A stretch of DNA of 64,000 nt from Vanrija pseudolonga (taxonomy: Eukaryota > Basidiomycota > Tremellomycetes > Trichosporonales > Trichosporonaceae): the NCBI RefSeq assembly GCF_020906515.1, contig NC_085849.1:3596001-3660000 (forward strand). The letters run 5' to 3'. Positions 12,401 to 25,710 of this stretch are shown here, one piece after another. The notes under the pieces are model-generated. The model saw nothing but the letters and a program-made list of their open reading frames with translations, had not been told where the DNA came from and did no database searches. Each line of letters opens with the position of its first letter. The first letter of the stretch is position 1. The position numbers and the translations under genes were made by a program.

Positions 12401-15128
12401 TCGTCGGATCGCCTACAAGCAGTACCAGGACCTTCGGGAGCGCACCATCACCATCCAAGCTTGGTGGCGTGGCATCTTGGGCCGCCGTGTGGCGGAGTCC
12501 ATGAGGAAAGAAGCTGCGGCCATTCAGTTGCAGAGGGCTGCGCGGGCATACCTGCAACGAAAGGCTTTCCTTTCGGCGAGGCAGGCTGTCGTCTCCATCC
12601 AGGCTGGTAGGTCGCTCGACGCAACCTCAACGACAGCCGTTTGCTGACATCTGCCAGTTGTCCGGGGATATCTTGCCCGCAAGCATTTCTCCGAGGAGCG
12701 CACCGTGTCGGCAGCCGTCACACTGCAGAGCCTCTTCCGTGGCATGTGAGTTGTTCCTCGGTGGCCTCCCATAGCTGACTCGCCACAGTGCTGCGCGTTC
12801 CCGAAGACAGGCCGAAACTCGGCGCGTCGTTCTTCTTCAGAGCCAATGGCGACGCAAGCTCGCAGTTCGCGAGCTCGGCGCGCTCAAAGCGGAAGCCAAA
12901 TCGGCATCCAAGCTCAAGGAAATTTCATACCAGCTTGAGAACAAGGTGGTTGAACTCACCAAGACTTTGCAGAAGCGAACCGCCGACAACAAGTCTTTGA
13001 ACACGAGGGTATCCGACCTGGAGAAGGAGCTCGCTGCTTGGCAGTCCAAGCACGAGGAAGTTCATCACCGTTCGCGCGATTTGGAGGCCAAGCTCGCACT
13101 CCCAACGGTCCCGCAGTCTCAGTATGACGCGATTGTCGCCGCCAAGACCGACGAAGAGAACCGGTTGCGCTCTGCCTTGAAGCGTGTTACCGATCAGGAG
13201 GAGGAGATCGGTCGCCTCAAGGACCAGTTTGAGCGTGCGACTAAGGAGTTCAACGACCGACAGGAGGCGATCGACAGAGCTATGACGAAACACACTGAAG
13301 ATGCCACCACGGTAGCGGCTCTGAAGCAGGAAGTCACGACTCTGAAGGAGCAGATCAGCCGCGCCAGTGCCCTCCAGGCTCTGACGAAAGGACATCGTGA
13401 CGCTCCCCCGTCGCCCACCTTCGATCGTGGCCTGCGAGAATTCGCGAATGGCCTTCACCAGGGAGACCCCAACCGGCAGGGCACTCGACGACACCGTCGC
13501 CGCCACAGCACTACCGGACATGGTTCGCCTTCAGGAGGTCACCCTGATGAAGATGGCTTTGACGTTAAGAGAGCGCCGACGGCCAACCCTCGTGCGGTGT
13601 CGGTGATGTTCCCCAACAGCAACGCTCTTCGCCCTCGTGACTCCAACGGACTTCCGACTCTGAGCGACTCGTCTGCTGACGAGATTATTCGTTTGTTGGA
13701 TGACGAGGAAGGGCTTGATGAGGATGTCTTGCATGGTTTGATCGCCAACCTGAAGATTCCGGCTGCCAGCTTGCACAACCCACCACTTGCCAAGGAAGTC
13801 ATCTTCCCAGCTCATCTCATCAGCCTCGTCTCCAACGAAATGTGGAAGTTAGGCATGGTCCCAGAAAGCGAGAGGTTCCTCGCCAACGTCATGCAAAGCA
13901 TTCAAGGCTACGTCATGGTAAGTCTTGGTAGTTTACGCCGTGCTAACAACATATCCAGCAATTCAAGGGCGAGGATGTTATCACCCCTGGAATCTTCTGG
14001 CTGTCCAACGTGCAGGAGATCCTGTCCTTCATCTGCGTCGCCGAGGCCGATGCTCAACAAGGTGTTGCACCCGGCATGGACGAGCCCGGTGGTCGCGAAT
14101 TGGACTGGGAGGCATACGAGCGACTTGTCGGCATTGTCAAGCACGATCTGGACAGTCTTGAGTACAACATCTATCACACCTGGATGCTGGAAGTCAAGAA
14201 GAAGCTCGGCAAGATGGTCATTCCTGCACTTGTTGAGTCGCAGTCGCTTCCTGGCTTCATTACATCGGACGGAAGCGGCCGTATGTTCTCCAGAATGATC
14301 GGCATGGGCAGCAGCAGCAGTCAACCATCAGCAAGTATGGACGACATCCTCAACCTCCTTAACAAGGTCTGGAAGTGCCTCAAGAGCTATTACATGGAAG
14401 AGAGCGTCATGCAGCAGGTCGTGACCGAGCTGTTGAAGTTGATTGGCACCATCGCCTTCAACGACCTCATCATGCGCCGCAACTTCTGCTCGTGGAAACG
14501 CGGTAAGTTGTGACTCCAAGGATTCTCCAATGCTGACCATGTCCTAGCAATGCAGATCCAGTACAATATCACGCGCATCGAAGGTCAGTTACTCCCATTC
14601 GTCTTCCTAGTATGACGCTGACAATGATTTAGAGTGGTGCAAGTCTCATGACATGCCAGAAGGGCTGCTCCAGCTTGAGCATCTTATGCAGGCCACGAAG
14701 CTCCTCCAGCTCAAGAAGGTCAGTCTTCCTTAGCATTCACTTGGTGGGCGGTATTGACCAAATCTCAGGCCACTCTCGGAGACATTGAGATCTTGTTCGA
14801 CGTTTGCTGGATTCTGTCCCCATCCCAAATCCAGAAGTTGATTTCTCAATACCACAATGCCGACTACGAGGCTCCAATCTCGCCGGAAATTCTCAGGGCC
14901 GTTGCTGCTCGGGTCCGCCCAGAGGACAAGAGCGACCAGCTTCTCCTTCAGACGGAGCAAGACGAGGTCGGACCGTATCAGATCCCTCCCCCCCGAGACA
15001 TTGCGGGTCTCGAAACATGTGAGTGCCATCCCAATCCTCGTACCAGAACGCGCAGCTGACGCTTTCTAGACGTCCCAGCTTGGCTCAATGTCCCGCTGCT
15101 GAGACGTCTGGCAACGTTCGTTGCATAA
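9427..15128 (+). CDS. MYO2: Class V myosin heavy chain MYO2
   Basis: Actin-based motor that carries secretory vesicles and organelles to growth sites. Domains in order: an N-terminal SH3-like fold ([15 protein letters not shown]); a motor domain whose P-loop SGESGAGKT is split by an intron near 10205-10247 and which ends near YIRCIKPNE (about 11993); IQ calmodulin-binding motifs (about 12380-12870); coiled coil (about 12880-13390); and a C-terminal dilute/globular cargo domain ([20 protein letters not shown]). The final exon gives ...RRLATFVA and a TAA at 15126-15128. At roughly 1,600 residues the length suits the family. MYO2 is an established gene of the Cryptococcus MAT locus, and STE11, IKS1, STE20 and STE3 are close by. 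Mixed codon use is typical of the left part of the window. Confidence 0.95.
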
Positions 15129-15952
15129 GTAGAATGACGAAGGGTTCATGTCACATTGATGCTGTCGGTTGGTCATGTATAACGTGAAATGCAAATGTCG
15201 GCGACACACTGCGTCGCAGGACATCTAGATGAACTGGCGACCGGAGTTGCTGCTAATCGACATTTCTATCGATTCTGGTGTGTCATGTGGTCGATGGTCC
15301 CAGTCCATCCCGTGCATTTCATGCAGATTGTACCTGATGTACTGTCGGTTACCGCTGGATCTTGAACGCTGTGGGGCTGATAGAGCTTCCCAGAAATCAG
15401 ATCGTCGAATCTGCAGTCCAAGACAGGTGGAAAGAAAGCAGTAGAGAACGGCAGCTGCGCTGAGTGACCCGTCGTGTCAGCACGCAGACTTGACCATGAG
15501 GAATCCGTGCTTGGGGCTGCTGACCCACCACAGGAAGAATGTGGCTATTGAAAACCAAAGAAGCGATTCATCCATGTTATGACTGAATCGGACTCGTCAG
15601 AGGAGGGCGGGTGAGCGAGAGGTTGTTGCTTGAGGTTGATGATGAAGAACAAAGACGGAACGGGCACTGGGCGCTGCGACTCGCAGACGACTGGCATCAT
15701 GGCCACCAGCAATTCAGGCACGATGCTCGAGCGGGGGTAGGGTCACGTGACATTCTAAAAGTTGACATCTTCCGGCAGTCTCGCATAATGTTGTCTCTCT
15801 CATACTCTCCCCATCCACTCTCACTCACCCTTGCACCTCTTGCACTCTGACCGCAGTTTGGAGTCACCTTATTGAATCGCCCCGCGACCCACACGACAGC
15901 CTCTATTGGGTTCCGCTCCGGGGCTATCCTACAAGGACCCTCGCTCATCAAC
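15129..15952. other. Intergenic region, MYO2 to TSR1
   Basis: I see no gene in these 824 bases. The palindrome TCACGTGA lies at about 15743-15750, some 200 bp before the TSR1 start. It is a candidate site for a CACGTG-binding factor. Short open frames at 15229-15444 and 15611-15850 show no recognisable family. Confidence 0.5.
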
Positions 15953-18900
15953 ATGGCTCCACAGGCTCACCATCACCGGCCGACCTTGAAGCAGGTTCGT
16001 GATGGAACTCCATTCAGCACTAGCCTGGACTGGGCCCGCCTCATTTAGTCTTGGAACACCACATACTCACACGCACAGAGTAACAAGGGCTTCAAATCGC
16101 GCCACGCCTCCAAAGGCTCGCTGAAAGCAGCTGCAAAGGGTGGGTCGAGTCTTCTGGCACTGCGAACAAGTCTGACTTGTCACAGGCAAACCGGCATCAC
16201 CAAGCCCTGTAGGAGGCTCTCACAAGGCTGTTGCCGAAGCCGGTGCGAAGAAGGCCCGGCTGAATCAGCAAGCGCAAAGGCGAGATGCGAAACAGCGCGC
16301 CAACCGCGAGGACGCCAAGTTCTTCCAGACGAGTTCTGGAGGCGGTGAGTTGTCGACGACCATGACGATGAATCACAGCTGACCTTCTCCTGCAGGCAAG
16401 GTTCCACGCATCGTATCCATTGTTCCTTTGTTACCGTCCTTGTCCGGACCGCGCTTCGTTGCGGAAATTCTTCCTGCACTTGGCCTGTCTGAGACGGATG
16501 CTGCGGACATAACGTCCAAACTGAACGGGGAAGGAGGTACATTTGTCGTCCCCGCACCCAAATTCAAGACCACACTGCAAATCAACCTCCTTCCTCCCCT
16601 GGAGCTGTACCCAACCTTGGACTCCGCTCTCGTGAGCGACACGATCATTCTCCTCCTCAGTAGCACAGACGAAGTCCAACTCGAAGGGGAAGCAATTCTA
16701 AGGTGCCTGCAAGGCCAAGTAGGCATGGCAAACATCATGACATGTGTCCAGGTGAGTATCCGTACACTGCATTGTGACTGACCATATGCGCAGGCTCCGT
16801 TAGAGACCCCTTTAACTCCATCAGCCCGATCACTCGTTCACAAGTCTCTCCTTTCCTTTTCACGTTACTTCTTCCCATCAGTGGACAAGATTCATTCCGC
16901 CGATACTCCTGCTGAAAGCCTCCTCTTGGCCCGAGCGCTATGCGAAGCGTCACCATCCAGTATCAACCATCCAGAGGGTCGTGCGTTTATTGTTGCGGAA
17001 GGCGACAATGCCATTGATTGGGAGGCTTATCCCAATGACGACGGATCTCTAAGCCACCAAGGCTTGCTTCGCGTAACAGGGACGGTTCGTGGAGGGCGCC
17101 TCAGTGCAAACCGACTGGTGCATGTGCCCGGCCGTGGAGACTTTCAGGTGTCTGAGGTAATATTGGCGTGCATTCGGTGGTACATCGAGCTGATTCTCGT
17201 CCTCACCAGATCATTGCCGCCCCTCCCCTCAACATGCACGCTCGCCGGAACGCAGATCGAGCTATGACCGATGTCCAGGCCACCCCCGTTCCTCTGTCAA
17301 CCCCTGATGAGTCTGCTGAGGACCTCATTGCCCACAATGTCCCCGACTTGTTGGCCAATGAGCAAACCTGGCCCACAGAGGAAGAGATGGACTCGGCTCC
17401 AGCTGCCAGTGGAGTCAACGCGGAAGGAAGGCGCGTCAAGCGCGTGCCCAAAGGAACCAGTGCCTACCAAGCCGCTTGGATTGTTGACGAGGACGACGAT
17501 GTCGACGACTTTGATGAGACGGATGGGGCGAGTAACGATGAGAGATTGTCAGGAGATGAGGGCGACGGAGAACCACGTGGTGAGATTCAAGGTGGCCCTG
17601 CCTCGCTAACTTGACCTAAGGCCACATCCATGATGAGGAGGAAGAAGAGATGGAAGAGGTCGAGCTTGATTCCCGAGTGGACACGCACAAAGATATGGCC
17701 CCTGAGGATGAAGAGCAGGAGTAGGTGGTACACGCATTCTTTCGGCTTCTCCCGCTAATGAGAACACAGGTACGAGACATACCTTCGTCAGCGTGAGCGA
17801 GCGCAGCAAGACGACATGTCCTTCCCGGACGAGATCGACACTCCTCGTCACATTGCTGCCCGGACCCGCTTCCAGCGCTACCGCGGCCTTCGAAGCTTCC
17901 GCACCAGTCCGTGGGATCCCTACGAAAACCTTCCGCTCGAGTACGGAGAGATCTTCCAGTTTGAGAACTTCTCGGCAACTCAGAAGCGGGTTGAGCGCGA
18001 GGCACGTGAAGATGGCGTCGAGGTATGTCCCATTTTAAAAGGTGTACGATTCCCGACCCTGATCAAGTCCAGATCGGTACGAGGATCACTCTGGTCCTCA
18101 AGGATGTTGCCCGAGAAGTGGTCGTCTCCCGGAATCCCCGACTTGCCCTTATTGTTCACGGTCTCCTGCAACATGAGCACAAGCAAACCGTTCTTCACTT
18201 TGCGGTTCAAAGGAACACAGAGTTCACAGAGCCAGTTCGAGCCAAGGTAAGTCGCCCGCTGAATGGGAACCGGGTCGGAAACCAGGTGCTGACTCTACGT
18301 AGGAGCCGCTCGTTCTCTGTGTCGGACCGCGCCGTTTTGTTATCCGCCCGCTCTTCTCTCAGCATGTACGAGGCGGCGGAAAGGGTGTGAATAACGTCCA
18401 CAAGTCGGAGCGCTTCCTCAAGCCAGGTACCACAACTGTGGTTTCCACATTTGGGCCAGTTTGCTTTGGCAAGGCGCCATGCCTTCTGTTGCGCCAACAG
18501 AAGTCTGAAGGTGAGCTACACAAGCCATGCGCCTCTCTCAATCGAGACAAGGCAATGGATGGCTAGCAAGGTGTATCTGACGAGAGAGTCCCTCTGACAA
18601 TCTCAGGAGTTCCGGATTTGGTTGCCACGGGGTCATTCGCTTCTTCGGATCCAACTCGTATCATTGCCAAGCGGATCGTTCTCACCGGCCACCCATTCAA
18701 GGTGCATAAGAAGACTGCGACGATCAGATACATGTTCTTCGATCGTGAGGACGTTTCCTACTTCCAGTCGGTCGAGCTCCACACCAAGTATGGGCGCACT
18801 GGTCATATTCGCGAACCACTGGGCACACATGGCTACTTCAAGGCGCACTTTGATGGCCCTGTGCAGCAGATGGATACTGTCTGCATGAGCCTTTACAAGC

Positions 18901-19039
18901 GACAGTTCCCTAAGGCGAGTCCTCCCTGTCGTACCGGGCGATCGTTGCTGACACCACGCAGTGGTCCGAGGACTTCAAACCGCCACAGGGAACCCACACG
19001 CCCGCGATTCCCTCGGAAGAGGATATGGATGTGGAGTGA
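15953..19039 (+). CDS. TSR1: Pre-rRNA processing / 40S assembly protein TSR1
   Basis: BMS1/TSR1-family factor bound to late pre-40S particles in nucleus and cytoplasm, where it blocks early subunit joining. The N-terminus is basic ([16 protein letters not shown]), the conserved family opening. A GTPase-like domain lacking a usable nucleotide site follows ([15 protein letters not shown]...). Next come an acidic linker ([19 protein letters not shown]) and the conserved block EELDSRVD-like/ [20 protein letters not shown]. The translation-factor-like C-terminal domains end [19 protein letters not shown]. The start at 15953 gives [10 protein letters not shown] and is the first ATG in frame. The 3' end lies only 31 bp from the stop of convergent STE11. 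Assignment is firm. Confidence 0.94.
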
Positions 19040-19070
19040 TGGTGCTCCATGCTTGATGCATTCTACATGT

Positions 19071-22000
19071 TCATACATTGTTGCCCGCAGACCTCGAAGC
19101 CATTCCAAATCCTAACCCCACCCCACTTGGTGGAGCGGTGACTTTGCGTGCCGCAGCAGCGGCTTCGAGCGTCGCTGTTGCACTGTCTATCGAGACTCCT
19201 CCACCTGGAACTGCGATGAACGGATGCTCCAGCAATGCCGATGCAGTGGGGCGTGCGTTGTGGTTGATTTCGAATGTCCGCTGAAGGAAGGACGCTGCGT
19301 CGGGAGAAATATCGTTCGGAGTAGGGGGCTTGGGAGCCTCTGATCCGCCAATCTGCTTGTTAGCAGAAACTTTCCACGCAGGACGTACCTTGTAGAGGGC
19401 TTGCATTTGAGATAGCTCTGCCCAAGGGTGGGTGCCTGTCAGCATCTCGACGACAAGGCACCCAACACTCCAAATGTCCGCCTTCGAGGTATAACTTGTC
19501 TGCTTCACAGCTTCAGGAGCCATCCAGAACACTGAGCCTTGCAAAGACGGCCGATTGCCACGGATTCCCATCAGGCCTGCCAGTCAGCACCACCTCCGTT
19601 TCGCGTTGGCATTCTCACTATTTTCAGCTTTCTTGGAGATGCCGAAGTCGGATATTTTAATGCCGCCCTTGTTGTCGACCAGGATGTTGGCGCCCTTGAT
19701 GTCTCGGTGAATGATGCCCCGCTCGTGAAGATAGTTCAAGCCGGTGATGATTTGTCGCGAAAAGTTGCGCACAAGTGCTTCTTCGAAAGCGCCATAGTTG
19801 TTGAGAAGAGCGGCCACTGAGCCTCCTGGCACATACTCCAAGAAAATGTTGAGATGTTTGTCGTTGTCTGTGGCTGAATCTGTATCGTTTGTCAGTGCAG
19901 CCGCTCGCAGAAGTCGGTGCGGTCGAGACTCACCCAGGTAGGTGACAATGTTCTCATGCTGAAGCTCCTTGAGAATGTCGATCTCACGCTCAAGTGCCTG
20001 CACCATGTTTCGCCTTCTCTCCTCGTTGCGGATATCGCCCGACGATGATGGTAATTCCACTTGCTTGACCGCCATCAATAGGCCTGACTGGGCGTCCATT
20101 CCGAGATAAACAGAGCCAAACGATCCGGCACCAATAAGGGCGCCTTTGATCCATTTGATGCTCCGCTTAGCTGGGTATGCGTCAGCTTCGTGGCAGTTAA
20201 TCAGGTTGTGCTCACATCCGGTGGAGGTGAATGCGCGACCCGGTCCCTTCCTGTCATCGTCACTGGTTGCGTCCGAGTCCTCATCGTCATCGTCAAAATC
20301 GTTTTCGTCGTCGTCAGACATGACGGAGTCGTCATCGCTGTCGCTTCTGGAGGTCAAAACCGATTCGTGGTCAAGCGTGCCCATGCTAGCTCTACGATTC
20401 TCCACCTCGGCAGTGATTTCGTCCACTGTGAGGAGACTGGCTGTATCGCTTCGATCTCGATTGCGGCGGATAGACGACAGGATACTGATTCGACTCATAT
20501 TAGACCCCGACGATCCACGACGCGGCCGCAAGGCCTGTGGTCTGACAGTCGAAGGCGCTGGTGAATACTCTTGCAGCGAGTCTACCAAGCTCTCCCCAGT
20601 GGACTCGAACGGTGGAAGTAGCGGAGGGTGGCTATCACGGGCGAGGCCTTGTTGTTGACCTGTTTCACTGTCGATGGCAGAACGGCGGGAGCCATCGGTG
20701 GTTATCTCGCCCTCCTCAGGGATTGCAGCGGGTGTCGTTGTTGACGAAACGGTTCTGGTTGACGCAGGACGCCCCATCCTGTTCGGGCTCGACACGTTCT
20801 CCACACTGGACCGCGGCGACGCGATGGCCATTCCAAGTCGGTCGCTTTGCCCATGAGACAAGCGCAGCATACTCTGGCGAACCGTCTTCTCAAGTTCCTT
20901 CTTCTTGACTGCAGGAAAGTATTCGGCCAGGTGGCTAGAAATGAGCTCTGAGGGCGGGCGATGGCCACGAAAGCTGTACATCCATCTGGGCTTGGATACG
21001 CCGCCGCCAGATGGTGAAGTGGATGACATCTGCGAGGGTGACGTTTCGATACCGTGAACGTGGAGACCGGACAAGATCGACAGCGCACTCGCGCGTTTCG
21101 GGTTCTTCGTTGTTGAGGAATCCTGGCTTGGGATAGTCAAGGTTGTAACACCGCGTGCTTCGCGAATAGGCGAATGAGGTGACGTGGGCAGGTGATCGAT
21201 AGGCCCCAGAAACTGCTGAATGTTCTTGCGATTTTGGGCGTGGGACACTTTCCGCAGTAGCAGTCCATTCTCGTGCATTACTGCGGTATCGTAATGGCTC
21301 ACAGCGTTGCCCTGGCAAATGTCCAGGAGAGCCGAATCTGTGAGGCGGATATCTGCACCTCGACGTCAGCAAATCGACACAAGGTGAGAGGGTGGCCTCA
21401 CCTCCGCCTTTCTCGGATCTGATGTAGACTCCCCAACCGTCCACTTCAAGCTTATCGCTGTCATTGTCGATATCGGCAGTGAAGCTGGAAACACTGCCCT
21501 CCTTCTTTTTTTGGAACTTCCTGAGAACTATCTCCAATGCTTCTACCCCGCTCGAGGTTTCGGGGGGGAACTGGACCTTCTTGGTGGTCATATCCTCGGT
21601 GTCCACAAACTTAACTATGCGCTTTGGCAAGTTCAATTGTTCTCTCCTTAGGTCATCGCCGTTGAGGCGGAATGGATGGACAGGTGCGAGCGCTACGCTG
21701 CGATGCAGGGGCCCTTGGTGTGGGGGGCTGGCAGATCGGGGAGTGGAGTTGTCGAGCCGATTGGATGTTGGCTGTCGCCGATCGAACTTGCGTGTCGTGG
21801 CCATGTCTGAGACTGTACGTTGAATGCCAGAGGGACTCGTATTGGTATCAGTTGTTGAGCGAGGCGCTGCGCTACCATGAGCGTCAAACACCGGGCTTGG
21901 CGACCTTCTGCCGCGCGGTGCCGGAATACGCAGTGTGGTGGAATACGCGTCTTGGCCCACATTACCGGTGGGCAATGTAACAACTCTTGTATCTGGCTTC

Positions 22001-22671
22001 GGCGTTATTAACGTGCGGCCGGATGGCGACACGGCCATCGGGGGGTTCGACGTCGGGTGAGGAGGTGGAACGATGATGGGTGGTGGCCGAAATAGCTGTA
22101 GCCGTGTCGAAGTGGTGGCATTCGCCAATCGTTGCGGAACCTGAGCGCCTTTGCCTTCGTGCTCGAACGCTGGTACTGGGCTGCCATTGCGGGAGGGAGA
22201 CCCAGTGGCTGCGCTGAGCCCACTTCCCGACGCAGACAAGTTGCCTTTGGCTGCCCGCTTCCGCAGGTCCCGGACACCACCGAGCAGCTTGACTCTGTCC
22301 CCGATCTTTCCAATGCCAATCTCCTTGAGACTCGCCATATCAAGGTCCAACAGCACCTTGCCGTCGATATCATTCTGATGAAAGAGAGCGGTGTAGTTGT
22401 CGCACTTGTAAATGCTCAAGAAGGTGGCGATTTGTTGGGGGCCCCATGATTTGACGTGAGCGGTGAATGCGATGCCCGGCGCTGGGGTCAACAATGGTGG
22501 TGTTGGTGGGCGATGAGGCGTCGATGCTTGGCTCATAGAGTCGAGGGAGTTGGCAAGCTCTCGGCGAGGGAGTGGTGGCTGGCTCGCGAGAGACGCCAGT
22601 GGGCCAGAGAATCCGGCCGAAGTTGGCGTGGTCGTGTCGTCGAGTCGAAATGGAGCCATGAAGGAGGACAT
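19071..22671 (-). CDS. STE11: STE11-type MAP kinase kinase kinase
   Basis: MAPKKK of the pheromone-response cascade, which phosphorylates a STE7-type MAPKK. An N-terminal SAM domain ([20 protein letters not shown], about 22440-22250) would bind a STE50-like adaptor. A Ras-binding-like region follows ([20 protein letters not shown]), then a long linker with an acidic run ([13 protein letters not shown]). The kinase domain has glycine loop [11 protein letters not shown], catalytic lysine in [26 protein letters not shown] and [11 protein letters not shown] chose the ATG at 22671 ([10 protein letters not shown]). The longer reading frame begins at a TTG, and another in-frame ATG lies at 22659. 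STE11 is an established MAT-locus gene in Cryptococcus. It converges on TSR1 with 31 bp between stop codons. Confidence 0.94.
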
Positions 22672-23464
22672 TGCGAGTTGGCCAAGAGGGTATCTAGTCA
22701 ATGGACGACCAGTGCGCGACTGTGATGTGAGCTGGACGTCGGTATCTCGAGTCCTTACGATGCGCTTTGGACATGCGGGAGTGACCTGACCAGACGACAG
22801 ACGACGTGCAATGGACCGAGTCGTGAGGCAGGACCGTTTCAGGAGAAGCGATTAAGGAGTAGATGGGGTCGGTTGTTACCGAGCTGGCTGGTTGTTGCTG
22901 TGTTTGCTGATGCAAGAGAGGATGAGGAGGGCGTAGAAGAGAGCGAGCAAGCGAGACAGAGAGAGAACGAGAGAATAGAGATTGTAATAGAGGAGAATGT
23001 GCAAGGTGTGTGTCGTTGGGGGTGAGTGAGAAAGATGCAAAGGCACCGTCACAATAGGTTGAGGATGGAGGTTGCTGTATGCGTGCGGGCTGTTGCAGTG
23101 CTGCCGGTGTGTGGTGTGCGTGCGTTGAATCCGACTGACGGGACAACCGGGCCAAGCGCGGCGCGTGTCACACGGGCAGCCAGCAAGCCCCCACCCAGCA
23201 CCCAGGGCGGGCGGGCGGCAGCAGAATGCACAACGCAGGCGGCCCGACAGAGGGGCAGGCAGCCCTATGACCACAGTCTTGATTCCAGGCACACCAGCAC
23301 CAGCACGGGATCGACAATGCAAGAGACATACACACAAATGCATACGTAAGCGGTAGTGGGACTGCAACCTTCATCTCGAACCCCTCATCCACCACAAGAC
23401 AACACTGAGGTGAATGATTGCGAGGGTCAAAGTCGTATACCCAGAATGCCCTTTGAGCCCCAGG
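22672..23464. other. Intergenic region, IKS1 end to STE11 start
   Basis: No gene is supported in these 793 bases. Read on the minus strand, bases from about 23000 to 22880 are C/T-rich and are likely STE11 leader. A short frame on the minus strand (MSKAHR..., about 22775) could be an upstream exon. Splicing it to the STE11 frame through the available GT and AG gives the wrong phase, so I left it out. Confidence 0.45.
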
Positions 23465-25710
23465 TCAACCAGAGCTAGACACAACAACACAACAACCATC
23501 CCAATCGACAGGGCATACCCTGTTAGCTGCGGCTGCAATGACACCATCTGCCATTGCCATCAGCCTTTGGTTCTCTCCGACGACAAACCGCACGATCAGA
23601 CACACCTTGACAACAAACAACGCAAAGCGCGTGTTCTTTGAGTGTGTCCATTCTCGAACTGGGTGTCGTTGCTTCGGGAACCGAGGTGTAGGGTCGCGCG
23701 ATGTGAGGACGGACTCCACTGGCGAAGGCAGGGCCAATACTGTTCGGAGCGTCTGGGATTCATGGACCTGCGACTTCACATGCGCATTAGCCACCTCACA
23801 AGATTTAGAACTTACTCTTTTCTGGTTACCTGATCTCTGCAGCCCTTCCTGTCCGCGTCGTCCTCGAAAGACACCTTTTAACGTGCTTCCAAGCGAGCGA
23901 TCTCCCAATTTGCTAAGGGCGACCCTCACCTTTTCGGCTGTCGGTCGTTGATCCGGCGAACGGCTCAGAAGGCGTGAAAGGAGGAGTAGAAGATCTCGAG
24001 GGATATGCCGCCTCTCACACACTTGGATCACCTCCTCTGTCGGTACAAACCCGGGGTAGGCGATGATCTCATTGTGCAATGCGTCGAGGTCTTCGGGGAA
24101 CTGGTAAGGAGTTTTGAGAAAGATCATCTTGTGCAGCACCACACCTGAGAGACCAAGGGCAAGTCGTCAGTATGAAGCTTCATCTAGGGGGTGGGAGCCT
24201 GCACACGTACCGAGAGACCACATATCAGCGTGTGAATCCGACGGTCGCCAGTGTCCATTCACGTCCATAACAATAGTTTCCGGAGCCTGCGGGGTTGGGG
24301 TTGTCAGATGCCTTTGACAGCGGTACACCCCACTATCGAACGCACCATGTACTCCATTGTCCCCGTGTGGCCTGTCCGCTCCCTTTGCCCTCGAAGTGTT
24401 TCCTCGGACGTCCCGAAATCAGACAGGAGAGCCTTTGGGCTGAGTCTGTCAGCAAGTTCGCGCGACTCAGCCTTACATAACTTTGCCCTCTTCCCAATGT
24501 AAGAGAACGTTGGAACACTTCAGATCGAGATGAAGAACAGAGTTTGCGTGCTGAGCATGGTTAGGTGCGAGACGGCATCCGTTGGCCAATGCACTTACGA
24601 GGAAAGCAAGGCCTTCTACCACGTCACTGAAAAGCTTTACAACCTCCTCCAAGCCCAGGAGGAGCACACCGCGGTACTCGCGCTGGTGTCCTCCCACACC
24701 ACTCTGCCGTCGACGTTTGAACGCCTTGATGCGTTCGGCTTTTGGTAGCAGATCAATGTCTTCCGTGTCTGCAACATCATCGGCGTGTAGGGGTGAACTT
24801 GAAGGATTCAAATGACTGCGGCTCAGCAGAAAGGCGTCCAGGTTTCCCGCGTTGGCGTACATCATGAGGACGTGAAGGGCAATGATTGGCGGTCCAAATG
24901 ATGAGAATTGGGTCTCATCCACCCATGAGTGATAGTAGGGTATAATGTTGGGATGGCGAAGCGTCTCCAGAAGGTGGACTTCTCTGAGCATCTTGACTAA
25001 GTACGTCTTCGATGTCCCGACTGCAATTTTCTTGACGGCATAAGTGCCTGGGGTGGTGAGGACGACCCCCTACCAGTAAACCAACCTAGAGCACTACCAC
25101 CGATGATGTGGGTTGCGAGATATACGCTTCCCTCCGCACCTATACCCAGTCGCCGGTTCTCTTTGAAGAACCTCTGATAGTAGCCCATAGCCGGTAGGTC
25201 GGAAGGGTCGATTTCATCTCGTGATGGGTTGCGAAAAGTCGAACTTTCTGATCGCGATATACGTTGATGGCTGTTGGAAACTGGCGTTCCGGGGCGACTC
25301 AGTTCGTGAGCCCTCTCAAGAACTCGAAAGTATTGGGCTTCGCCGTGCTCGCTGTCACGATCATATTGGACACTGTCATCTGCTTGTTGACTAATGGTCG
25401 GAAGCTCAGTCGGGAGGTCTTGACCGCACAGGGGGCAGCACGGTTGGGACGTGGGGGGATCGCCTGCTATGGAAGCAGACTCTTCTGGTGAGAGCAGACG
25501 AAGTCGGGAGGTGGAAGGTACACCTGATTGAGAAGACCGACGAGGGTGGGGTACTACTTGGATGGCATGTGAAGGAGGATGATAGACAATGAGCTGGTGC
25601 GACGTTTCACTAGGGTTAAGAGTGTGAGCAAGATTGGGGGCAAAAGGTTGCGATCGAGCTTACCCGATGGGGGTCCACGAGCGACTGAGAGATGGACTTT
25701 GATTGTCCAT
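23465..25710 (-). CDS. IKS1: IKS1 serine/threonine protein kinase
   Basis: Protein kinase of the fungal IKS1 family. The N-terminus has ETSHQLIVYHPPSHAIQV and a zinc-binding-like CCPLCGQDLP motif (about 25430). The kinase domain starts FFKENRRLGIGAEGSVYLA, with catalytic lysine in TYAVKKIAVG, then REVHLLETLRHPNIIPYY, a catalytic loop HLDLKCSNVLL, DFGTSEETLRG and a MEYMAPET segment. The C-terminal lobe is followed by a basic tail and a short hydrophobic segment (FALFVVKVCLIVRFVV), probably a membrane anchor. The catalytic loop has Leu where most kinases have the HRD arginine. Exon 1 (25710 down) gives MDNQSPSLSRSWTPIG. IKS1 lies within the Cryptococcus MAT locus, which supports the locus call. 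Its cellular role is not settled. Confidence 0.9.

Noticed and set aside
22694-23155. Possible upstream exon of STE11 (MSKAHR...)
   Set aside because: The GT and AG that could join it to the SAM-domain exon leave the wrong phase, and the ATG at 22671 gives a plausible N-terminus.
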